Assembly: GCA_051453625.1 (NCBI GenBank)
Contig: JBOZIK010000001.1
Location: 221,285,827 to 221,315,673, forward strand
Direction: 5' to 3'
DNA length: 29,847 nt
DNA from: Welwitschia mirabilis
Lineage: Eukaryota; Gnetophyta; Gnetopsida; Welwitschiales
The translations under genes and the position numbers were made by a program. Of the stretch, positions 9,563 to 18,641 are shown piece by piece (the first letter of the stretch is position 1; each line of letters begins with the position of its first letter). The notes beneath the pieces were generated by a model. The model did no database searches. It saw only the letters and a list, made by a program, of their open reading frames with translations, and was not told where the DNA came from.

Positions 9563-11100
9563 ATGAGTAACCCTTTAGATAGATTTTCTACAAAAATGCC
9601 ATTGATGTTGGATGGAATCAATTATGCTCATTAGATAACTAGGATGATAATTTTTCTTAGGTCCCTTAATGTTGACATAGAAGAGGTTATTTATAATCAG
9701 TATGAACAACCTATCATAAACAAAATGAATAGTAGTGGAAACAACATGGCCATTATAAATACAAGAGACCAATGAACTCTTATTGATAAGGCTAATGCAA
9801 CCATAGATGCCTACACTCTTAATGTTATTTTTTATGTAGTTTGTTTAGAAAACCTTAAGAGAATTGTAAATTGTAAATCTGCTAAAGAAATGTGGAACAT
9901 TTTTAAAATAGCTGATGAAGGCACATCTATCATAAAATAGCAAAATTACAAATACACATGTCCAATCTTGAAGACACTCATATGGATGAGGAAGAAACTC
10001 TTTAGGATCTCTTTGTGAGACTAACAGATACAGTAAACTTTAAGGAAAGCCTAGAGAAAAGATGGATGAAGCAAAAGTGATAAGACAAGTTTTAAGATTC
10101 TTCCTAAGCATCTTAATCCAAAGGTCATTTCCATTAAAAAAGGTAAGAACATCAACCGGATGGCCCTATATGAACTACAAGATAAACTTCAAACTTATGA
10201 ATTAAAGTTCCCTAAAGATAAAAAGAAAAGTATTATATTAAAAGGTGTGTAGGAGGAAGTCAAATTCAAAAGATCAGATGATGACCTTAATGAGGATAAG
10301 GTTGTATTATTAACAAGAAGATTTAAAAAATTATTACACAAGAAAAGAAGAGATAGGAAATCAAGAAAAAAATCTAGAAGGAGTTAATCCAAGTAATAAG
10401 AGATCAAGAGAAATAAAAGGAGATCTAGTGATATTCCTGTAAAGAATATGGACATGTTACAAATTAATGTTCTAATAATAAAAGGGATTAGAGAAAATCC
10501 AAGAGAACATCTTTTATTACCACTTGGGGTAATGTTGATAAGGAAGAAGATAATAACTCTAGTCAAGAGATAAAAGACTCTCTTTCATGGTAATAGTACC
10601 TTACTTAAAAGAGGGGTCTTATTTAGTTGAACTAGATGATTTAGATATCATAAAGAAATGAGAAGAAGAATTAAAAGAAACCTATCAAGAGATGTACTCA
10701 GAATGTAAAAATCTATAAAGAAGGATAAACGAGCTAAACAAAATAGTAAAGATTCTAACCAAGGAGAACAAATCTTTGGGGGCCAAATTCAAGAAGATTT
10801 AAATGGAGAGCATGGGGTTAATTTAAGAGGTAAAAAATTTGTTTCATTTTGTAAGTAAATTTTCTAACAGTTCTAGTAAATTTTAATAGATTTTTAAACT
10901 AGGAAAATTGGTAATAATTTCCTTTCAAATATTACCTATTACTTTTTTGATAAATCAAGCCACTTAAAATTATTTTGCAAATTTATAAAATTAATTCTCT
11001 TTTTGAATCATACTATCACTTTCCCATTTAAATTTATTCCTAAAACTTTTATATCATAATAGTCTAAAAAAACTAAGTAGGTAAAGGCTAACAATTTGAA
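9563..11100 (+). pseudogene. gag: Copia Gag, copy 1, decayed
   Basis: Start chosen at ATG 9563 (MSNPLDRFSTKM), about 50 bases after the primer site. The N-terminal part reads MLDGINYAH, then ITRMIIFLRSLNVDIEEV: the plant copia Gag (UBN2-type) signature with its Trp codon lost to a stop. NCKSAKEMWNIFKIADEGTS follows. A first CCHC knuckle at 10429-10470 has its first Cys and one spacer residue turned into stops (SCKEYGHVTN is visible). A coiled coil (about 10661-10800) aligns with that of the minus-strand element. A second knuckle position at 10937-10978 reads YYFF...H...C, both first cysteines lost. Many stops and some frame shifts: not functional. Repeated at 11474-13030. Confidence 0.85.
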
Positions 11101-11110
11101 AAGCTTTTTG

Positions 11111-11373
11111 ATTCAAATGGTATTTAAGGCTTCTAATGGAACTTGTTGGTACTTAGATAGTGGGTGCTCTTGGTACATGATGGATGAAAAATCGAGATTT
11201 TAACACTTGGATACTTTTAATAAAGAAGAAGTAACTTTCAATGATAATGAAAAGGCAAAAATCGAAGGTAGTAAAAGCATCAATGGAGGTAAGATGCCTA
11301 AAATTAATGAAGTTTTGTATGTAAATGGTCTTAAATATTATTTTCTTAGTATTAGTCAAATTTGTGATGAAGG
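11111..11373 (+). pseudogene. pro: Copia aspartic protease, copy 1 (keeps DSG)
   Basis: The frame reads NGTCWYLDSGCSWYMM, then SRF, HLDTFNKEEVTFNDN, and LYVNGLKYYFLSISQICDEG, the standard plant copia protease profile. The catalytic Asp-Ser-Gly is intact at 11156-11164. A stop follows SRF. Protease cuts the Gag-Pol polyprotein inside the particle. The copy is cut by the 11374 gap just where the GAG-pre-integrase segment should begin. Confidence 0.85.
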
Positions 11374-11473
11374 NNNNNNNNNNNNNNNNNNNNNNNNNNN
11401 NNNNNNNNNNNNNNNNNNNNNNNNNNNNNNNNNNNNNNNNNNNNNNNNNNNNNNNNNNNNNNNNNNNNNNNNN
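11374..11473. other. Assembly gap (100 N)
   Basis: Exactly 100 N. Left of it is the end of protease; right of it the sequence returns to the start of Gag. Confidence 0.95.
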
Positions 11474-13030
11474 ACCCTTCAGATAGATTCTCTACAAAAA
11501 TGGCACCAATGTTGGATGGAACCATTTATGCTTATTGGATAACTAGGATGATAGTTTTTCTTAGATCCCTTAATGTTGACATAGAAGAGGTTATTTACAA
11601 TCAGTATGAACAGCTTATCATAACCAAAATGAATAATAGTGGAAACAACGTTACCATTGTGGATCTAAGAGACTAATGGACTCCTATTGATAAGGCTAAG
11701 AAAACCATAGATGCCTACCTTACACTCTTAATGCTATTTTTTTGTGTAGTTTGTTTAGAAAACTTTAAGAGGATTGTGAATTGTAAATCTGGTAAAGAAG
11801 TGTGAAACATTTTTAAAATAGCTAATGAAGGTACATTTATCATAAAATAGGAAAAATTATAGATACACATGTCCAAGTTTGAAGACACTCATATGGAGGA
11901 GGAAGAAACTCTTCAGGAGTTCTTTGTGAGACTAACAGATATAGTAAACTTTAAGGAAATCCTATGAGAAAAGATAAATGAAGCAAAAGTGGTAAGAAAA
12001 GTTTTAAGGTTCCTTTCTAAGCATTTTAAGCCAAAGGTCATTACCATTGAAAAAGGTAAGAACATCAACCAGATGGCCTTATATGAACTACAAGATAACC
12101 TGACTTGAATTTTCCTAAAGATAAAAAGAAAAGTCTTGTATTAAAAGGTATGTAGGAGGAAGCCCAATTTGAAAGATCAAATGATGACCTTAATAAGGAT
12201 AAGGTTGCATTATTAATAAGAATATTCAAAACATTGTTACATAGGAAAATAAGAGATAGGAAATCAAGCAAAGAACCTAGAAGGAGTTAATCTAAGCTAA
12301 GACGAGATTACGAGAAAGAAAAGGAGATCTAGTGCCATTCCTGTAAAGAATATCGACATGTTATAAATTAATGTCCTAATAATAAAAGGGATTAGAGAAA
12401 ATCCAAGAGAACATCTTTTATTGTCACTTGGGACAATGTGGATAAGGAAGAAGACAGCAACTATAGTCAAGAGTTAGATGGAGATAAAAGACTCTCTTTC
12501 ATGGTAATGATACCTTAATTAAAAGAGGGGTCTTGGTTAGATGAACTAGATGATATTAGATATCATAAAGAAAGGAGAAGAAGAATTAGAAGACACCTAT
12601 CAAAAGTTGTACTTAGAATATGAAAAGCTAGAAAAAACGATAAACAAGATAAAAAAATAGTAAAGATTCTAAACAAGGAAAAGAAAGCTTTGGAGGCCAA
12701 ATACAAAAAGATTTAAATGGAGAGAATGGAGTTAATTTAAGAGGTAAAAAATTTGTTTCAGTTTGTAAGTAAATTTTCTAATAATTCTAGTAAATTAGAA
12801 TAGATTCTTAAACTAGGAAAATTGGTAATAATTTCCTTTCAAAGTTTACCTATTTCTTTTTTGAAAAATTAGGCCACTTAAAATTATTTTACAAATTTAG
12901 AAAATTAATTCTCTTTTCAAATTATAATAGAACTTTTCCATTTAAATTTATTCCTAAAACTTTTATATCACAATAGTATAAGAAAACTAAGTAGGTAAAG
13001 GCTAATAATTTGAAAAGATTATTGATTCAA
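11474..13030 (+). pseudogene. gag: Copia Gag, copy 2, decayed, start missing
   Basis: Resumes at the codons equivalent to PLDRF (matching 9571) and repeats the whole Gag at about 89-90% identity by eye. LDGTIYAYWITRMIVFLRSL keeps the Trp codon that copy 1 lost. The first knuckle at 12333-12374 reads CHSCKEYRHVIN then stop then C, so all four zinc ligands are still encoded. The coiled coil is at about 12575-12715. The second knuckle position at 12851-12892 reads YFFF...H...Y, with three ligands lost. Stops and shifts abound. The short minus-strand frame at 12065-12271 is a shadow. Confidence 0.84.
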
Positions 13031-13039
13031 ATAGTATTT

Positions 13040-13432
13040 AAGGATTATAATGGAACTTGTTAGTACTTAAATAGTAGGTGCTCTTGATACATGATGAGTT
13101 ATAAATCGAGATTCCAACACTTGGATAATTTTAATGAAAAAGAAGTAACTTTCAATAATAATGGAAATGAAAACATTAAAGGCATTAAAAGCATTAGTGG
13201 AGATAACATGCCTAACATTAATGAATTTTTATATGTAAATGGTCTTAAATATTATTTTCTTAATATTAGTCAAATTTGTGATGAAGGTTATAGAGCTATT
13301 TTTTATTATAAAAAATGTAAATTTAGACATGATAGAACAAATGAGGTTATCCTTAAAGAAAATAGAATTGACAATGTTTATAGTATTAATCAATCTTCTT
13401 CTGTATGTTATTTTTCACACATAAACCTATAA
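13040..13432 (+). pseudogene. pro: Copia protease and start of GAG-pre-integrase, copy 2 (active site lost)
   Basis: Same protease profile as copy 1, with a frame open from 13091 for 113 codons. The catalytic triplet reads Asn-Ser-Arg at 13070-13078 instead of Asp-Ser-Gly, so it could not cut. After SISQ-type sequence (NISQICDEGY) it continues into CKFRHDRTNEVILKENRIDN, the GAG-pre-integrase linker missing from copy 1. Confidence 0.85.
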
Positions 13433-13745
13433 GAGTTATGAAACTAGCGCTTAGGTCATATAAATTATGATCAACTTAAGATCATCATTAAAAAGGAAAT
13501 TATAATAGGAATTCCTAAAATCAATATTGGTAAACATGAGTTGTATGATGCATGCCAAAAATGAAAACAAATAAGGACCTTCCATAAAAGTAAAAACTTA
13601 GTCTTCATAATAATACCCTTTGGACTTATTCATATGGACTTGGTGGATCCTTCTTAAACTAAAAGTCTAGCTTGAAAAAGCTTTTTCTTGACAATAATGG
13701 ATAACTACTATAGGTTTACTTTGATTGCTTTCTTAGGAAACAAGG
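13433..13745 (+). pseudogene. int: Copia integrase, N-terminal part
   Basis: Contains LGHINYDQLKIIIKKEII, then GIPKINIGKHELYDACQK: the integrase HH-CC zinc region, with the first Cys of the pair read as Tyr. Next is PFGLIHMDLVDPS, the start of the catalytic core with its first Asp, then stops inside KSLA-KSFFLTIMDNYYRFTL. Integrase joins element DNA to the chromosome. Cut by a gap at 13746. Confidence 0.82.
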
Positions 13746-13845
13746 NNNNNNNNNNNNNNNNNNNNNNNNNNNNNNNNNNNNNNNNNNNNNNNNNNNNNNN
13801 NNNNNNNNNNNNNNNNNNNNNNNNNNNNNNNNNNNNNNNNNNNNN
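13746..13845. other. Assembly gap (100 N)
   Basis: Exactly 100 N. The 133 bases before it (13613-13745) are repeated right after it (13846-13978) with only about three differences. Confidence 0.95.
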
Positions 13846-14196
13846 ATACCCTTTGGACTTATTCATATGGACTTAGTGGATCCTTCTTAAACTAAAAGTC
13901 TAGCTTGAAAAAGCTATTTCTTGACAATAATGGATAACTACTATAGGTTTACTTTGATTGCTTTCTTAGAAAACAAGGTGAAAACCTTCAAAAGTTGTGT
14001 TGAAATTTGCAACCAAGTTCAAAATAAAAAGGGGTACATTATTAGATGAATTAGACAAAATCATAAAGGATAATTTCAAAACCATATTTTTGAAAATATT
14101 GTATGAAAAATGGAATAGAACATGAGTTTTTAATGCCAAAAACCCCACAACAAAATGAACTAACAGAAAAAAAAAAAATAGGATCCTTCAAAATAT
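13846..14196 (+). pseudogene. int: Copia integrase core, middle copy
   Basis: Repeats the core start (PFGLIHMDL equivalent, DNYYRFTLIAFL), then extends through VKTFKSCVEICNQVQNKKG. The position of the second catalytic Asp reads NHKG-stop-F where the family has SDHGGEF, so it is dead. The frame goes on to HEFLMPKTPQQNELTEKK (PQQNE at 14145-14159), the conserved motif holding the final Glu region. Ends at a 14-N run. Confidence 0.82.
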
Positions 14197-14210
14197 NNNN
14201 NNNNNNNNNN
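14197..14210. other. Short N run (14 N)
   Basis: Unresolved bases next to an A-rich run. After it the sequence jumps back to the position equivalent to 13415. Confidence 0.9.
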
Positions 14211-15180
14211 TCACACATAAACCTAGAAGAGTTATGAAATTAACATTTAGGTCATATAAATTATGATCAACTTAAGATCATCATTAAAAAGGAAATTAAA
14301 ATAGGGATTCTTAAAATCAATATTGGTAAACACGATTTGTATGTTGAATGCCAAAAAGGAAAAAAAATAAGGACGTTCCATAAAAGTAAAAACTTAGTCT
14401 TCATAACAATACCCTTTGAACTTATTTGTATGGACTTGATGGATCCTTCTTAAACTAAAGGTCTATCTTGAGAAAGAAATTTCTTAATAATAGTGGATAA
14501 CTACACTAGGTTTACTTTGATTTCATTCTTAGGAAATAAGGCTAAAACCTTTAAAAGTTGTGTTGAAATTTGCAATAAAATTCAAAATGAAAGGGGGTAC
14601 ATTATTATATAAATTAGAAGAAATCACAAAGGATAATTTCAAAACCATATTTTTGAAAAATATTGATAGAAAATGGAATACAACATGACTTTTTAATGCC
14701 CAAAATCCCATAAAAAAATGAAGTATTAGAAAGAAAAAATAGGGTCCTTCAAGAGATGGCTAGAACAATGTTAAATGATAAGGAGGTACAAAAAACCTTT
14801 TTGGATAAAGTAGTGAATACTGCATGCTACATTATTAATAGAGTATATCTAAGAATAGGAATGAATAAAATCCTTATGAACTTTGAAAAGGAAGAAAATG
14901 AAATGTTTCTCATTTTAAAGTATTAAAAGTAAGTGTTTTATTTTGAAACATAGAAAACATTTGAGCAAATTTGAGTCTAACATAGATGAATCCATTTTTC
15001 TTAGATACTTAATTATAATTAGATGTTATAGGTTTTCAAAAAATTAATTCCAACATGAAAGAGTCCATAAATGTATAAATTGATGATAGCAATCGCAAGC
15101 CTCTTCCTACATGTGATGAAGAAGATCTTTCCCACAATATCACAACGAACAAGGAAGTTACAAGGGGAAAGAAAAATGTA
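14211..15180 (+). pseudogene. int: Copia integrase, further copy, continuing to its C-terminus
   Basis: Repeats the segment from 13415 with offset 796 and about 90% identity, then runs through the core (catalytic Asp position again lost, near 14615-14635). It continues as ERKNRVLQEMARTML (14729 on) and VNTACYIINRVYLR, a long clean match to the plant copia integrase C-terminal half. Beyond 14930 it decays quickly; the linker to RT (about 15050-15180) is readable as short pieces such as KPLPTCDEEDLSHN. Confidence 0.84.
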
Positions 15181-15199
15181 ACAACTCAAGAATTAACTC

Positions 15200-16330
15200 C
15201 TAAGTATTTCAAATAACTAAATGATTACTTTCTTAAATTAGTTATTGATGATGTAAACTTAAGAATTCTCATAAGAAATTCTCTTAAAACTTTTTATCCT
15301 CATGTTTGCTATGAACCTAAGAAATACGAAGAGGCTGAAGCTCATGAAAAGTGAATGATGGCAATGCTAGAAGAGTTACAATAATTTAAAAGAAATGATG
15401 TTTTGAAATTAGTGAAAAAACCTAAGTATCAGAACCTAATTAGAATAAAGTCAAATTTTAAGAATAAATGTACTGAACACAACAATGTGATTAAGAACAA
15501 GGTAAGATTAGTGGCTTAAGGTTGTAATTATATTGAAAGAATTGATGTAGGAGATACCTTCACTCTAGTGGCTAGACTATATAGCATTAGAATGTTTCTT
15601 TTATTTATAGTCTTTAAAAATTTTAAAGTTTTCCAAATGAATGTATAAATTCTTTCTTAAATGGTATTCTCAATGAAGAGGTGTATGTAGAATAACTAAA
15701 AGCCTCCATATATCCTCATAAATCAAACTATCTCAATAGACTCAAAAATTCCTTATATGAATTAAAAAGGCACATAGGACATGGTATTAAAAAATTAATA
15801 ACTTTTCTTAAAGATAGTGGTTATAGCAGGGGAGATGTAGGTAAAACTTTCTTTGTCAAGAAACTTAAGAAAAACTTCATTATTATTCAGATTTATGTTG
15901 ATAATATAATTTTTGTGGATTTAAAAGTGGAGCCCTTAAAAGATTTTACTAACATCATAATAACTCATTTTGAGATTAGCATGCTAGGAGAAGTCAGCAT
16001 ATTTCTAGGGTTGTAAATTAGGCAAATCAAGCATGGAATTTTTATTTCTTAATCAAAGAATGTTGAGGAATTGGTAAAGTAATTTGGACTTAAGAACATG
16101 AAATTAACCATCACTCACATGTTAACATCATAAAAAGTCAGTCTTAATGATTATAGAAAATTAGTCGATCAAAACCTCTATAAGAGAATGATATGAAACT
16201 TATTGTATTTAACAGCTAGTAGACCTAATATAATGTTTGGTATGGCTATGTGTACTAGATATCACATAAACCCCAAGGAATCTTACCTCCAAGATATTAA
16301 AAGAATCATGTAATACATAAAAGATACTAG
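15200..16330 (+). pseudogene. rt: Copia reverse transcriptase, decayed
   Basis: The segments KYEEAEAHEK, MMAMLEELQ, FKRNDVLKLVKKPK, NKVRLVA, DTFTLVARLYSIRMFLL (15553 on) and NDYFLKLVIDDVNLR follow the plant copia RT in order. The catalytic box reads YVDN at 15894-15905 where the family has YVDD, losing the second metal-binding Asp by a G-to-A change. Later pieces (LYLTASRPNIMF-like, LCTRYHINPKES-like) appear across frames. RT copies element RNA into DNA. Many stops and shifts: inactive. Confidence 0.86.
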
Positions 16331-16845
16331 TGATTATGAGTTATGTTATCTTAAAGGTAAATTGTTTAAACTTGTAGAATTCAATGATGAAAATTAGGCC
16401 AGATGTAAGAATGATAAAAAAAGTACAAGTGGAAATTACTTCTTTCTTGGATCATGTTTAGTACGATGGGTAAGTAAGAAACAAAGTTCTATTTCTTTTT
16501 TCATACAAAAGTAGAATACATAGTAATAGGAAGTTATTGTATCCATCTATTATGCATGATGGAAATGCTCAAGCATTTTAGGATTAACTATGATTTGGTA
16601 TCCATTATTTAATATAATACAAGTGTAATTAACATATCAAAAAATCCTATTAAACATTCTTATACTAAACCCATCAAACTTAGACATCACTTTCTTAGAG
16701 ATCAAGTCAAAAAAGGTAATATTTCTATGAATTTCATAAACATTGATCAATAGCTAGCTGATATTTTTACAAAACCCCTAAACTTTGAGAGCAAGATGGT
16801 CAATCAGAGTTTTAATTTAACTAATCAGATTTGGAGAAGTTAGGT
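16330..16845 (+). pseudogene. rnh: Copia RNase H, decayed
   Basis: One frame reads KLFKLVEFNDEN, stop, ARCKNDKKSTSGNYFFLGSC (KKSTSG at 16416-16433) and VRWVSKKQSSIS: the copia RNase H core, in which the usual FADAD acidic box has become FNDEN. The C-terminal signature LADIFTKPLNFE is intact at 16754-16789. RNase H removes template RNA during reverse transcription. Confidence 0.86.
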
Positions 16846-17038
16846 TGATTGGATTTTAGTTTAATTACTCAAACTCATCATAGGTGTAATATGGAGTTCT
16901 AGTTAATCAAATCTAAAAATGACCTACATCTCAACAAGTTGATTAGACTTTAATGTGGTCAAGTAGACTTATAGGATTTTTAGCAAGAGAAAGGTGGTGA
17001 ACCCTTTTTTACCCAAAAATAACTTATTTTGCCCTTAT

Positions 17039-17046
17039 TATAAAAG
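17039..17046 (+). promoter_or_regulatory. Internal TATA box ahead of the 3' ORF
   Basis: TATAAAAG, followed by a CT-rich leader (about 17080-17130) and then the ATG at 17142. This arrangement looks like a plant gene promoter inside the element. Confidence 0.5.
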
Positions 17047-17141
17047 ATTTTGGAATCCTACCTACCTCATTTCTACATGTCTCTCTCTTCTTTTATTAGT
17101 TTCCTCCCTCATTTTTATCTTCTATCTTCAGCAAATACCAT

Positions 17142-18199
17142 ATGTCATCCATGGATGAGGGATCTTCTGAGAAAGTAAGGTAAAAAGCCAGCTAGCAAAG
17201 ATCTAACTTATTTTTATTTAGTTATTTCAGATGAAGCTATTGATAAGTTCATAAAGAAATTTAAGAAGAAAACTATTTGCCAAAAGTGACAGTTTTTTAA
17301 AGAGAGCTCAAAGAGCATTGTGATGTGGTAAGACTTTTAAATGAACTAGATCTCTCCTATTTCCTTAAAATTTTTGGTTTAGTCTATCCCCTTCTTACCT
17401 ACATGTTCTATCCAAATGCTACCTATGATATTAGTTCCATTACTCTTTCCACACTAGTTTTGGATAAGAGAATATAGATTATTCTAGATCTAATAGCCTT
17501 CCTTACAAATCTCTATATAGGAGACTATGAAGGATTTTGGCCCTTAGATGACTCCATGGAGGATAATATGGAGGTTACTAGGGAGTTATGTGGTAAGTTT
17601 GTTTGGTAGAAAACCATCCTTTTCACTTATCATCTCATTCCTAAGTATCAGTTTTTGCATCTTGTGTTTACTTATAATTTTTTTACCTCTCACCAATTAT
17701 TATGATAATACATTTAACGATTGAGCATATATTTTGTATTTGGTAGGAAATCATTACTTTATTGATGCTTTTGCATTATTCTTAAAAATATGGTCTCTCA
17801 AATTGAATATTACAAAACTAGGACTTTCCTTACTCAGTCCTCATTACAAATATTTATTAGCATTTTAAGATATAGATGCATCTCAAGCTTGAAGTATTAA
17901 CCCCCATGTCTTTGATTGGGTATGCCACTTTATCTTGCATGCATGTCTTTTCTAGTTATATGAAATCCTCCAAATCATCTTCTCCCAAGTATGCCTATCA
18001 TGATGAAACTCTTTCTTGCCTAAAAAGGCTTAATTCTTGTATCTGTCAAATGAAAGAAGCTCTTATTATAGCTGGGTATGAGATTATAAATACTTCAAAG
18101 AAGGCTAATAGTTATTAGCAAAAAGAGATAAAAGAAGAAAAAGAAGAGGATGAACCTAATTTAGAAGAAGAATATAAAGAAGAAGAGGAGTCGAACTAA
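17142..18199 (+). pseudogene. Extra 3' ORF of the copia element, decayed, function unknown
   Basis: Start chosen at ATG 17142 (MSSMDEGSSEK). About 350 codons follow, broken by stops and shifts, up to an acidic tail EEKEEDEPNLEEEYKEEEE ending at TAA 18197-18199. The best-kept stretch is open from 17876 to 18118 (MHLKLEVLTPMSLIGYATLS). It joins the acidic tail in frame through one stop codon. A segment near 17640-17780 (RYQFLHLVFTYNFF-like) has the hydrophobic profile of the plant-specific ORF carried by some LTR elements. Position between RNase H and the polypurine tract is that of the env-like ORF of Sireviruses, but I see no signal peptide, fusion peptide or clear membrane anchor. I do not assign a function. 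Confidence 0.6.
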
Positions 18200-18213
18200 T
18201 TTTTAATCTCTTC

Positions 18214-18243
18214 TTTGACATTAATGTCAAAATGGAAAGAAAT
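18214..18243 (+). repeat. 18-base perfect palindrome and upstream polypurine-like tract
   Basis: TTTGACATTAATGTCAAA (18214-18231) is its own reverse complement. Its right half opens a purine run, AATGTCAAAATGGAAAGAAA, that resembles the real polypurine tract at 18624-18640, which is also preceded by AATGTCAAA. Sirevirus-type elements are known to carry several polypurine tracts. Confidence 0.6.
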
Positions 18244-18620
18244 TATAGTGCAATTGTTGTTTTTCTACTATTTGTTCCTTATTTCTTTGTAGTTATCATA
18301 TTGTTTAAACATCAAAGACTACTTCTACTCTCTTTGTAATGCTCAGTTACAGATATTTTATAATTAGTTGTTGTTATATTTACTCTCTGTAAATGTTTAG
18401 TTGTAATACCTTTATTATGAGTTATGAATATTATATTACCTACAAAATGCTTATTAAAATGTTTCTTACCTTAATTATGTAAATTTTAATGTATGTAAAT
18501 GAGCAATAAATGTTGTATTACCTAGTAATAAATAAAATAATTTTTAGACATATCATTAGATGGAATTTTTTGTTTCAAACCAGTTTGATAATTTTTATGT
18601 CTAATTAAATATAGTTTTTC
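18244..18620 (+). other. Non-coding 3' region of the copia element
   Basis: T-rich sequence with short TTGTAATNNC and TAAATGTT-like repeats (about 18330-18510), no open frame. Typical 3' untranslated sequence between the extra ORF and the polypurine tract. Confidence 0.5.
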
Positions 18621-18627
18621 ATCAATG

Positions 18628-18641
18628 TCAAAGGTGGATAT
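18628..18641 (+). promoter_or_regulatory. Polypurine tract
   Basis: TCAAAGGTGGATAT sits directly before the 3' LTR and matches the plant copia consensus AAAGGGGGAGAT with two G-to-T changes. It primes plus-strand DNA. Confidence 0.75.

Noticed and set aside
9575-10566. Minus-strand frames at 9575-9772 and 10384-10566
   Set aside because: Shadows of the plus-strand Gag, which shows family motifs in order.
13966-14711. Two similar 60-codon minus-strand frames at 13966-14148 and 14529-14711
   Set aside because: They look like a small duplicated gene but are the complement of the two integrase copies.
17142-18199. Calling the extra 3' ORF a retroviral envelope
   Set aside because: Only its position fits. 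No signal peptide, cleavage site, fusion peptide or membrane anchor could be seen.
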